NCBI GenBank assembly: GCA_036571765.1
Contig: BROE01000023.1
Location: 2,750,108 to 2,814,107 of the forward strand
Length of the DNA: 64,000 bases
Source: Plecoglossus altivelis
Taxonomy: Eukaryota > Chordata > Actinopteri > Osmeriformes > Plecoglossidae
Direction of reading: 5' to 3'
Program-made: the position numbers and the translations under genes
Part shown: positions 14,019-26,500 of the stretch, piece after piece
Position numbering within the stretch: the first letter of the stretch is position 1
Layout of the letters: each line of letters starts with the position of its first letter
Notes under the pieces: model-generated
Told to the model about the DNA's origin: nothing
What the model saw: the letters and a program-made list of their open reading frames with translations, nothing else
Database searches by the model: none

Positions 14019-14021
14019 CAG
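13915..14021 (+). promoter_or_regulatory. ptprd: Extended polypyrimidine tract and 3' splice site of the Ig1 exon
   Basis: About 100 nearly uninterrupted pyrimidines (a C12-type run, then CT repeats) run straight into the CCAG acceptor at 14018-14021. This is far longer than a usual polypyrimidine tract. Part of it is a (CT)n microsatellite. Confidence 0.75.
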
Positions 14022-14167
14022 CACCACCAAAGTTTTTAAGAACCCCTAATGACCAAACGGGCGTGCAAGGAGGGGTGGCGTCCTTCATCTGCCAAGCCAC
14101 CGGAGATCCGCGCCCTAAGATCGTTTGGAACAAGAAGGGGAAGAAAGTCAGCAACCAGAGATTTGAG
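14022..14167 (+). CDS. ptprd: ptprd exon: Ig1, N-terminal half
   Basis: This 146-nt exon contributes two bases of a split codon and then 48 codons. It starts PPKFLRTPNDQTG and contains the first Ig1 cysteine (C23, in SFICQATGD), the core tryptophan W35 and the basic loop KKGKK (37-41). In PTPRS and relatives this loop contacts heparan and chondroitin sulfate. The exon ends in QRFE at a codon boundary with a GTATTA donor, a non-optimal sequence. The acceptor follows a very long pyrimidine tract. The segment is close to human PTPRD. The upstream exon must supply the signal peptide and the first base of the split codon. Confidence 0.95.
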
Positions 14168-17100
14168 GTATTAGGTCTATTGTTCTGATGTAAAATGCTC
14201 GACAAAAAACGGAATGCTTCACCCGTGCTTTTGGTCACCCCCCATCTCCCATTGCCCCTCCCCTCCCCCCTCCTTCCCTCCCTCTCTCTCCATATTCCAT
14301 GCTGCCATCGAGCCCCTGCCTGGCCCTAACTTGCCACCACGCATTAGCAGGCTCTAATAACCGTGCTTGCCAGGCTTTTAACATGCATGGGTTTTAATGA
14401 GGGAGTACGCAACACTCTGGGGACAGATTTGCAATTAAAAGAAAGGAAAGGCCGAACAATTGGACAGCAAGAGGGGTGGAATCAGAAAGGAAGATAGAGG
14501 AAGGGGAGAAAAGACCATGTTGTGACCCAGATAGCTACATTAGCATCAAGCTGTGTTAGTTTGCCTTACGCAGAAAGCAGAAGTGGAGAACCTCTCGCGC
14601 TCAGGAGCTCTTTTGCTTCGTGGCATCTCTGTCTGAATGCTTGTCCTCCCTACTTTACTTGGCCAAGGCTTTGATTTTGTACCCCGCTTTAATCTTTGCT
14701 CAAGCACGATCCTCATGACAAATAACACATCACAGACTGAACACTGATAAGATTTCTATTAATTTCTGTCTCATTTCTTGGGACTATCATAGTGTCATTT
14801 TTTTTTCTTCAAGTTTTTATTTAATTTGAATTCCAAACGCCATATTCGCTTGCTACTTCTCGGCACCCCCCCTGCTTATCAGGGCTCTGTCTCGCCTCTT
14901 CTTTGCCTCTCATGCCGACAGAAATCTAATCTTATCAGAGTTCAGTGCATTTGCAGCGCTCGACGTGGTGAATGCTAACACACCGGCTTGAGCTCCCATG
15001 CTGCCTTCTGAGGCTGGCCTCTGGCTGTCCATACCCATGTCCCATGTACGCCCACATGTCACCACCCCCCCACCCCATGCACATGCCGCCGCCTCACGCC
15101 TCATAACGACCAACACACCGAGGTCTTCTCTCTTTGCCTTGCCTTGTTTTGTGTTGAAATGAGAAAAGGGAGCGCTTATTTTCCATCACATGTTCCCATG
15201 AATGCCAGATTTGTACGCTTGTAGCTTGGCCACTGAAATGTTGAGGTGTACTGCTGAGTTGGACTAACACTGGAAGAGAAATGCTCTGAACCGAACAAAT
15301 CTGTGTTTGAGCGTGCGTGTGTGTGTGCGCGTGGGTGTGTGTGTGAATCCAAGATCATTATGGGTCCGTCAATGTATATAAACCTAAACTTAAAATTGAG
15401 TTACAATACAGGGCTTTCTAGAAAAAGTGAGTATAAGATGTAGCATGCCAAGTTAGCTGAACAAGCTACAAAACACCTGTTTGTGAACATTTTATGTCGT
15501 CCGTCCAAAACTCAGTCCTGTCCTTTGAGCCACTGTTGTCACGTCATGGTACAACAATTGTCCGTTCCTGTTTATCAAGCCACATTTAAATGTTTGTGCT
15601 TGTTCTGTCCCATGAATATATTTCCTGTGATGCATTTGAGGGTTAGTGTGTTAACTTTAAGAGTGGGGCCATTCCAAATTTTCTACTCAATGTAATGGAT
15701 TACACATATTGACTGACTGTCGCTTCTGGCCAACATAATGTTAATATTTCCCATTCTTAAAGTTAGTTGGCCACTTTGGTTATCTTCCCAATAGTTAAGT
15801 AGATATATAGATCCAGATAGATATTCAAGATGGGGAGCTAATATACACTTTATTTAAATATTTCAACGCCTGAATTATAACGATCTACCTCATATATAAT
15901 ACAGGTACTAAAAATGTATTGGGCATGAAGAGGTGTAGAATATACCCTGACCCAAAGCCCCAAACATAGCCTAGGTTTTTACCATGCTATGAACACTACA
16001 AGGTTTACTCACAAACGTCACTTACAAATCATAAGCATTGTATTTCAATGTTATTATATATATATATATATATATTCCTCTTTCTACACAGCAACATGTG
16101 CACCTATATCTGCCAATGACAGCAGCCTGACCAGGCAGTAAGCTAGGACACTTTAAGATTTTCGTTCATGGGAAGCACATTGTCTTAGTCACCATCCATG
16201 TTGTCTTCTGGAGTGAATGGTGTCAGGTCTGCGCAAGGTTCGTCAATAATTGTGAACAAAAAAACTCCTTTAACATATCTTGTTTCTCGCACCTGCAGGT
16301 GATAGAGTTTGACGACGGCTCTGGTTCGGTGCTAAGAATTCAGCCCTTGCGTACGCCCCGAGATGAAGCCATATACGAATGTGTCGCCTCCAACAGTGTT
16401 GGAGAGACAAGCGCCACCACCAAACTGTCTGTTTTACGTGGTAGGTGCTACTAACCTCTTCAAGCAATAACTAACCAAATGCTCCTAACTGTTAGTAAAC
16501 GCTTAACTTCCTATCAGCAACCAGGTAAGCAAGCTTTATCTGTTCTGTGTTTCGTCTTGTGGATTTTACTTTCCCTTTCTCTTTTTCTGGAACAGAATAG
16601 TCAAACCTGATAACAATATATCACATATGTCGACATGTTGAGGCCTTAAAAAGTCCAGAGGCATTGATGTTGGAATAACTATTTGCATATCATGGTTGTT
16701 TTGACAAAATTGATTGCACATAGCCCATTAGTAACTTTTAAGTTCAGTAGTTTTAAGTAACTTAAAGTAACTTTTAAGTTTGTAAACAGTAATTAAAAGA
16801 CAGATGCAAAGGGAAAAAATACACCCCTGGGAGTGAAATAAGAAATTAAACAATTTCCAAAACATTTATTTTTACATATTTTACATAATCATTCTATTAA
16901 GCAGAATTGATTGTTTTGCTGTGTATTGTAGATTATTTTACTAAATCTGTTACTTGGGATTTTGGTGCTCCTCTTTTGCATTGGGACCTGACTTGTAGCA
17001 CTGAATGGTAGAATAAAGCTGGGTAACTTGTCAACATATGTTTGCATATTCAGACTAGAAAGTGGTGTCAAAGAGTAGGTTCGATACCAGGCACTCCACA

Positions 17101-17534
17101 TTATTTAACTTGATTATACACAACAATCTTTTTACATGCAAATGCTCCTTTGGTCCTGGGCTCAAAAGACTGTAAGCATCTTTCTGAACCCTGACTTAAA
17201 AATGGCCGTAAAACGCCTCAGGCTGCCTGAATGAGATTTGCTCCATTATGCCCAACAATTACATCACAGAGTAAATGAGTTCCTATTGAGTTGGGAGCTC
17301 CCACCTATAGAAAAGCGCTAGCTCTGCGACTCTGAAGCAGCTTGTCAACCTCGTCCTTCCCCCTCCCCTCCCCCCGTCCCTATCTCTCTGACGAGCCAAC
17401 AAAAGAGCTGTGGTGCCGTCTCCAGGGACCGCTTGAAAGGGAAAGGTGCTGCATTCTCATCCAGCTCTCCTTTGCTGTTTACACTCTGCCACAGAGAGTG
17501 TCGTGTTGGTTGTGTGTGTCTGTGTGTGTGCGTT

Positions 17535-17575
<41 letters not shown>

Positions 17576-20500
17576 TAAAAAGGAGAGAAAAAGGGAGAGA
17601 AATAGAGAGACAACATGGCACACACACGCAGCAAAAAGGCATCAGCTCCAAGGAATCTGTTCCTCTCAGCTCTGCAGAGCAGCATTAGCATGTTTATTAC
17701 CAATCCATTTCCCCCTTCCTTATTCCACATCCTCCTCTTGCCCATCAATGTATTGAAAGCAAGAGACACCCTATCTGCTACTGAAAAAAAGAAAAAACTG
17801 TTTTGAGATAAAATATGCTGCTCTTTGGTCAAGCCAGGACAAAAGCTGTCTCTCTCTTTCTCTATGTTTCTTTATCTCTCACACTTTTTCTTACTGTCTC
17901 TCTCTCTTTATCTCTCATTCTCTCTTTATTTCTCTCCCTGGAACACACTTAAAGTTAAATTAAATGTCCACACACGGGTACTACAAGAATCAACTGTGAC
18001 TTCTCTGCAATATTATGTGTTTTCATAATGGTTCACGTCTCCATGCACTGTATAAGAAAGAATGTGTGCAAAAATAGTTTGATGTACAAAATGTTGTATT
18101 ACCAAACACCCACACACAGTAGCACGATTAAGTTCTTTTAGTTGTATGTTTCTAAAAGGGCACATGCTATGAAGTATATTATATGACATGTTTTTTGGTT
18201 TGGTCAAACCGACAATGTTGTTTTTATTCAAATAGCTGAAAATAGTGCAAAACAAAGGCAGTCTTGTCATTTCACAAGGGCCATTTTTGTTTTGTCTTTT
18301 GGCTGACTCCTGTCTAGTGCTCAGGCTCCACTGAGTGCACCCCCGCTAGCGGGGTGAGGTTCTGTGTTTGGAGGTCAGGGTAGAGCGCTTTTACAAGGTC
18401 ACTCAAACAATGCATTATATATAATAGGGATGCTTGAGTGCAGCCCTTGTTTTGCACTGGCACGTGTGGTATACCAAAAATACAATGGGACATTCTCAGT
18501 ATGTAGTCCCACCTCAACAGCAACACAACCATAAGAGGGAGACTTCGTTTGACAAGGCATTTGTCACCACAGACCGAAGTCAAATCGTCACAACCTTTAA
18601 ACAAAAAGTCCCACCGATTTGACTGGTGACCTTTCATCATAGCCAGGTGTTCTTGCTCGTCTATGTTGAGACGTCACGGTAGTATAAAGACACCGTTAAT
18701 GTAATATGGAATGCGATGAAAGCGACCACTCGTTCAGTTCGTTCTGGCTCCAATAGCCTGTGGGAGAGGAGACAGCAAAGCATCTTCGCTCATGAGCTCT
18801 TGACGGGGGGTAATGGCTAATTCCATGGAGAAAAAGTACATTGTTGTAATTGCCAAGCCGTGAGGAAGAAGGGGCTGGAGGTGACGGATCCAGAGTAGGG
18901 GCCGTATTAGCATTTGGATTGGCCTGGCCTGATGGGAAACGCCATTAGTAATGAACTTCCAGGCTTACAGAAGTCGATTTGCATGAAAGGCGAACCTCAG
19001 AGCGTAATGATGTTCCTAGCCAAATCTGCTCGGCCCGTGAATGAGGCCCTTCGTTTGCATATTGTGCCTATTCTCTTCCTCACTTTTGATTAAGTTTGCA
19101 ATGACTTAAGTTCTGTTTGATATGCGTTTGAATTGAGGTTGTCTGATTTGGTGTCTGAAATTGGAAAATGAAAGGAAATGAGGTAGCAGGGAAGAAAAGC
19201 AGCAGGGCTGAATCATCTTTGTGACACTGAAACCATGGATTTCTGATTGAATTCGCACAACACACAGTATCTCTGAATCTCTGAGTATATGTGGAATAGA
19301 AGTGAATGTTCCCTGGAGCATGATGTAGCACTGACGGTTTACGTAGTGAATCAGCCAAGTCAGTACATCAGCAATTACAGATTAGGAATACAGCGCCACC
19401 ATCAGTTTGTCATTTAAGGTTGGATAGAGCAATCACAGATTTCCCATCTTTGTACAGAAATTGAATGTCCTCTTGAGTGTTATGCAGATGTGGTCAACTT
19501 GACGGTAAAATGTGAAATGTAGAAAATGTATTTCTAATAATTGGACATCAAAACAAGAGTTGTTCTAAATATTCTCTTGGTCTCCTGGTTGGTTTGAATC
19601 TATCATATGTTTGCTGAAGTATGATCAAATACTGGTTTTGTGAAGTAGAAATGGCAAGGAACTTCTTCATGAAAATGTACTCTTAAACAGTCTGTTATTT
19701 TTCTCAACGCTTCACAAACCTGTCTTAGTTTGAGGCCTGACTTCAAACAGGCAGCAAATGACAGAAAAACAAAAACATTGACTGAGTGCTGGTGTTCCTC
19801 AGGAAACAAATTGCTACATCAGCTGTTCTAATGGGCCAGAGCAAGGAGCACAGTGGGAGTGAAGCAGGTGCCTATTGTCATATTGCTGCCTGGGATCGCT
19901 AGCTTGCAAAAGTCAATGCGGCAGGGAACAAGGAGGGGCCAAGAGGAAGCCTGCTACCGATTCTCTTTAGTTTATACCTAGCAGGTTCTAAGCACGCCAT
20001 GATTCAGCCCAGTACACAAGGAACTCACTTGTGCAGTACGGGAGAAAAAAAAATGAAAAAGGAGAAAATTGTAACTCAGGACTCGCTGATAAAAACATGC
20101 TGACTTTGTCCGACAGTCCGCCCAGTTGAACTCTTTTTGCCGGGACGAATACGAGAGAATTATAAAAGTACCTGAGACAGCGTTTTACATTTGAAGGAAG
20201 TTCTATGACCCCTTTCGTTTGCACTTCTCTGAAACTCCCATCATCTTGGTCTTTTTTTTGTCAAAGGTGTTTGGCATGCAATGTCATTTTTCTAAAGCAA
20301 TAAAATTAACATTTCCCCCTGCCCCCCTGCCCCCCACCCCCCCGGTCCTGTCTTGAGCGACAGGTGCTAGTTATGGCAGCAGCTGTTTTTTTCTTCTTCT
20401 AGGGAGTAATTTTCCAGTCATCATCCCCAATTTAACTCACTAAGGACCTTTAAGATCCTATTTTAAGTATGTACGGTCTGTATTTACAATGTTTTTAATC

Positions 20501-23500
20501 TTACTCTGTAGATTTAGTTGTTTAAGACACGGTATCAGATTAGAATGTATTCTGATATGTTCTCATCTTAAAATGTTCTCTCCAGGCACATTATAAGTGT
20601 TGTTGCTGCCTGTTTTTCGATTAGCAACAAGCCCCCGGCTGTAAAACTTTGGCAGAGCTGTGCATTATTATAAATCTGCTGGCCAAGGGAGGAGGCCCTT
20701 GTTGGCTTGAAACTTCCCTCAAATCTACATCCACAGTCTCGTTCATCACTGAAAATGGAGCAGATAATGACAAGTTATTTATTATTGTAATTAAAAAGAT
20801 TGAGTCGACTGTCCGAAAAGAAATTGATCTCTGTGCAGAAAATAATCCCCCACACACCCCACCCCACCCCAAGTTTCTTGCGTAATTAATGGGGGAAGTG
20901 AATCAGTATTTGTACAGTGCAGAGGGGTGATTTAAGACAAAAAAGAAGCCCAAGTGGTGTTTAGCTAAGAATTATCTGGCCTGCTAACAAGATGGATGTT
21001 AGGTTTTATGGTCTGATAGGGAGTTTTAAAAAATCTGCCAAAGCTACAAAGCGACTGGGATTGTGTTCACACCATGATAGATAACATGCTGGTTGCAGTG
21101 CCTGACTATTTGTTTTAATAAAAGTAAACATGGTCCCCTCCGAATGAATAATTATTGATTCAGAAGGATGAGCATTGTGTGTTTCTACGGTACAGTGTTT
21201 TCACTTCCCTGTCCTACAGTATGCAGTGACCTCAGGTTTCAGACATGGAGGTGTAATTAGTTGCTTAATGATTTGAAAATGCAAATGTAATGACATTTCG
21301 CCAGGCAACAAGGATTTTCCTTGTAAATGACCTCAATATTAAAAGATGAAACCAAAGTCTGACAAGGACATTGGACGGAAAAGAGACAGAAAAGCCGCTT
21401 CCCCTTAAATCGAAACCATTTCACATTATTTATATGAAATGTTGTGATGAACAATTCTCAAACAAATTCGACTCGAACTTAGGATTTTGGATTTCTCTCC
21501 CGCATCCATGAAAAACATTGTGTAATGGGCCCCTGCGCCAAGCCATCATCAAAGAACCCCATAAAGTGATTAAGATCAGCTCAATCACTTTAATTATCCC
21601 CAATGAGCTTTGAAGCTGCTATAGCCTCCTGCTCATGTTCTAAGGCTGGGGTGCACCAAGTCGCTAAGTAGCCACCAGTCACGATGGTCACCATATGACA
21701 TGGGCTGACTGCTGCGTTGGATTTGCGTTGCCGGAATCAATGAACATTCTGTGTGCTCGGTTTGCTTAGAAGCAGGAGACTCTTAGTTTTAAAGTAGCTG
21801 TTTATGAGCCTGTGCCAAGAAGTCAAGGGGTGCTAGTACACAGGCTTTGATCTCAAGTCACTTTCTACTGAATTAATCAAGCACTACAGGGTCACTCCAA
21901 ATGCATCTAATGATGCTCTTCAGAAACCCTCCAACCCTGCCTGCAAGGCTACTCGCTAATTGCATCCAAATAATTTGGGGGTTTAAATATGAGTTAGTGG
22001 AACAAAGATTTCCCCCCCCCCCCATCATCCCAAATGGATGTTTTCATCTAGCTATGCCTGCCCTTAAAAGGGGAAGGTAATGAGATCCCCTCATGGTTAA
22101 TAACATGGACTTCCAACTTTACCCAAGTGATTTTGTGTCTTTTATGCTAAATCAGGAGTCTCTGAAAAGTCATTTATGTAATGTTAGAAGAACCAAGACA
22201 ACTCCACTTCTACTACTTTTGGGACAATGTCAGTCTGCTAAAGTAAGGCCCTGTTCCATTAAGGCCTTATGGGAACCAGAATGTCCATTCTGCCAAGCGT
22301 TAGCAATAGTAAGAGTAATCTCTGTTCTTTAGTTGCTCTCGGCCCCAGCTATTTCAATAATTCATCCAAACTTTCCCCCGTCTTCTAGCCATACAAAGCT
22401 CAGACATTGTCAGGTGGGACGTTTCTCGGACGTTCCTCAGACGTTTATGGGGTATGCCATCTGGTGTGTTCATCATGCTCCAGTGGTGGAGCTCTGAGCC
22501 ATGACCTATAAAGATCCCTGACCATGTCATTCTGAAATGCTCAACGTTGAGGAAAATAATGGAAGTTCTGAACATTTGCGAGAATGGTTTGCTCTCAAAT
22601 TGAATAAAGGGTATATTTTGTTACACTGCGTCTAAGCTGTCTTGAACATTGTTCTGGCTCAAGCATCAAGTTGGCAATGCTGCTTTTTTTACTCAACAGC
22701 AGATATTCCTAGAAGTACAAAAGAGCAAATAGCATATATATATATTTGCTCTCTCACACTGTGTCATTAGAAATGCCTGTTTGACCAAACTGACCTGGCT
22801 GTTTGCGAATGTAAGGTACATGAAGGTTAATGAAGCATCACAAGGTCTCATGGTCAACCTTCTGTCTGTTTTCCTGCCTAGTCGGACCACTCACCTGGTC
22901 TCTTGCTCTCCCCTAGACTCCTGCCGGGACTAGCTTCTGGTGACTTTCTGCAACAGCTAGCCCCTGAGCAAGCATGTTGTCAAGCTAGCTCCCTTCCAGT
23001 CAGCCATAGAGAACTATTGAACTTAACTCAGTAGCAAAACTCACTAGAATTTTGTGGGAGTCATCCTGTCCTTTTTTGTATTTGTATTATTTTTTTTTTA
23101 TCACGACATGAAATGTAGTGTGACATTGGATCTGTATGTGAGGAAGGTACAAAGTCTTACATCTCATTAGTAGAATGGTCATTGCTGACCCTTATTTCAG
23201 CGCGTTCTACTCTCCTTTTTCCACAGAAAATGCTCTGAATTTGTGAACCAGAGTGAAACGCCCATAACACTAAGACAGACGTCCGTACAAGTCGCACTGT
23301 GCTTTACGCCACAGCACATGCATTGAAACAGCAAAGCCTGTCTCCAGCCTCCTAGCCATCAGCTTACACTGCACACACACGGTCAAACAGATGGACAGGC
23401 GTCTTTACGAGAGGGAAAGCAGCGCCGTGTACTTGTGCATTCCTCGCCACGTCCGCTTTATTTACAAACGCGTAATGTGCTCAAGAGGATCGAATGTGGG

Positions 23501-26500
23501 TTGATGGACTGTTAAAATCGGAGCTCCCAAAGCGCCCTCTTGGAAGTGAGAGAGAACAGCAGAGAGAGTGACTGAGTGAAAGACTTCTATCTCAAGCTTT
23601 GTGTTAGAGCAAATAGCTCAGAGCGATGTTGAAGTCAATTTCTTTTCTTCCCCCTGCCTCCTCTGAATATTACTAATCATAACAGAAAAACAGTGCTGAT
23701 GGCTGATAAGATGACGAGGAGGAACCTTTTTCCATGCTAAATAAACGACCCTCTGTTTTCTGAGGTAAATGGATTCTTCGCTCAAGGTAACAACCAGCAA
23801 ATGGAATATGCAAAGTAAATTCCTAAACAGAGCTAGAAAGATACAGAGAGAGAGGGAGATTCAAAGAAAAAGAGAGCGATAGATTGAGAGTGGGAGATGC
23901 AGAGACAGAGGGGAGATGCAGAGAGAGAGAGAGATTGAGAGAGGGGTGAAGAGAGAGAGGGAGATACACAGAGAGAGAAATATACAGAGAGATGGGGTGA
24001 GGGAGCATCCAGAGACATCCATGAAGGAAGTCAGACATGTGCAGGGTGAAAAGAGAGTCTTGGGCAGATGAAAAACCGTAGAGTCAACAGACAGCATTTT
24101 AAAGAAGAGTGATGGGATAAACGCAGAGAAAACAAGAGTAAAGACCAGATTCACAGACAAATGAAAGGGAGAGAGGTCAATGGGGGGAGGAGGGAGATTG
24201 AAAGGAAGGTGTATGCCTTATCCCTCTAGCTGAACTCCAGCACTCAGAGTAGTACATTTGCTGGAGTTGTGGAGCAGTCTGCACAGCAGAAGGTGGGGTG
24301 TGGGGGCATTTGAGCATAAACACAGTGCTGAGACTTCCCTACTTCCCTACTCTCCTGCTTGCCTGCCTGCATACCTGCCTTGCTGCTTGCCTGGCTAGGC
24401 CTTTAGAGTAAGCTGCCTACGCTCACCCTGCCTCATCTCTCCTTTTCATCTCTCTCTTCATCTGTCCATTTTCACCCCACCCCCACCCAGGGGCATACAC
24501 CACACTTTCAATCCCACTCTCTCTCCTCTCTTTACCTCCCTATTACATTTTATATACCTGTCTCTCTCTCTCTCTCTCTCTCTGTTTCCCTGCTCCACTC
24601 TCTGTGCTTGTGTGCACATAGAAGGACACAACAGAACATCTGTCATGATCATGAATGATGCCGACTCCGCAGAGGGTAGGCAGGTCTCTGTTGCCATCCC
24701 CATCGGCCGGCCGGATCCTGCCGCCTTCGACAGGGATGAAAGACCGCCTAGGGGAGGCTTGAGAACACTGGGCAGGGGCAGGAGTACAGGCTAGTACCAA
24801 GTGGCACGTCACACATCTCTTCTGCCTGTCAGCGTACAATGACAGAGGACTTTCCCCCGCCCCTCTCAGCATGGACACTGTTGTGTTAGGTACATGGTAG
24901 CCTGTGTCCATTTGGATGTAGATTGGAGTCTTTTTTCAACAGTGTCAATGCATTGATTGAGGATAGGGTGCAGGGTAAGATTGTTGTTTGAGGAAGAGGA
25001 TGAACTCAAGATGGGCTGGTTCCCTGATTGCTGTTTAGAGAAGGACAGTTCTATTGAGCATCTGCCTCCTTAACCTCAGGAAATGGCCACGTTTAATTGA
25101 TTATTTTAAGCCTGACACACTGCAAGGCCACGCCTAACAACTGCGATCAAGTAATTCGTTGTCAAATGACATATTGGTCGTGACCATTTTTGATTATATT
25201 CTGTGCCTCATTTAAAAAGAGTGAGGTAATGAATATGTGATTAACTGCAGGGGCTTCATTATAATTTCATGTGGGGTTAGCGTCTTGTTATTTACATTTA
25301 AATCACTTTATATTTAAAGTTGCACGCTATATATAACTTTCTTTGAGACATCAATGGTCTTTTCAGTTGCCCTGCCATGTAAAAAGGTCCATCATGATAT
25401 TGGCAAGCCTAAGTTAGGGAAACCAAGCAGCAAGAATACCCACCTGAAAGAGAATAGATTTGATTTCTTTTTCTAACTTATTATTTAACTTTAAGACTTT
25501 CTCCGGTGTCATTCTGAATGAAGAATGACTGTGAGTGTTCGTCTGTGAAGGAGGTTTTGGAAAATAAAGCAGCCAATGATTAATTGATTGGCTCTGCAAT
25601 GGAGTCTCATAATCTCAGGCATTAGCTGAGGGTGTTTTAATAGCAAATAAAAAAAAGCATTCAATTAATTATAGAATCTCAAAGGGGATTTAGAAGGGAA
25701 ACAATCAGTGCAGAGCACAGAGAAGATGATGCTATTTTTCATTGAGACAGGGTAGCGTAGACCTGAGGTTAGAGTCCTTTCTCCTCCATTTCTGTGCCTC
25801 CCACACACACAGACCCCCCCCTTCTCCCCCACACCCTCACCCTGACACCCTCCCCACCCCTGCCCAATCACAGATCCCATTTAATGTATCTTATCCTTAC
25901 CATCATGTACACTGAGAAACTCCTATACTCACATAGCGGGACACCTTGTTTTAATGTTGAATCCCAATGCATTACGATGGTTAACGAACAGGCTGGACAA
26001 AATTACACAACTGGGGCTCTGTCTGACCCTCCCCCATCTCGCCTGCACTCCAGGCGATAGAGGTGAAAACGAATTCTAGCAGCTGTTTTGGAGTCACTCA
26101 TTTTCACACTCTGTCTCTGCAATTTTCTCAAATTGACTTTGTATCCACAGCAAATTAGTGGAATCCTTTGCTGAGGGGATGTAGAAAATGATGACATTAT
26201 AGTAGGGGAAAAAAATTAAATTGGCCAACGTTAAAATGTTGCTTTCATAGCCTATGTATTTGCACTTTTTTTCTTGGACAGTCCTCTTTTCCAGTGTTCG
26301 CTTTAGATGTATTACTATATACATCTCATTGTCTCATACTGCTAAATAAATATTTTTAGTAATGGATAGCCAGTTTTTTGGTCTATTCCTCTACAGCTGG
26401 GCAGTATTGACTGAATGACTCAACCTGAACGACATGACTGTAACTGGCCAGATGACAAAGTTTAGCATGGTGTGTCACCTGGTGTGGGAACAGTGCTCAC

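Larger units (their letters stand above)
1..14021. other. Non-coding: upstream intron (or 5' flank) before the Ig1 exon
   Basis: There is no exon I can support. Open frames here are short, low-complexity, or match no family I know. The next exon begins with two bases completing a split codon, so a coding exon carrying the signal peptide must lie upstream. I could not find an ATG-hydrophobic-donor exon here that ends in phase 1, so most or all of this stretch is probably the intron between the start-codon exon and Ig1. It contains microsatellites, a pyrimidine minisatellite at about 8.05 kb and several complex, AT-homeobox-motif-rich patches that resemble conserved non-coding elements. Confidence 0.7.
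14168..16298 (+). other. ptprd: Intron within Ig1
   Basis: A 2.1 kb intron with no supportable gene. It includes a pyrimidine-rich stretch near 14.24-14.29 kb, a GT microsatellite at about 15.31 kb and an AT run at about 16.05 kb. Confidence 0.85.
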
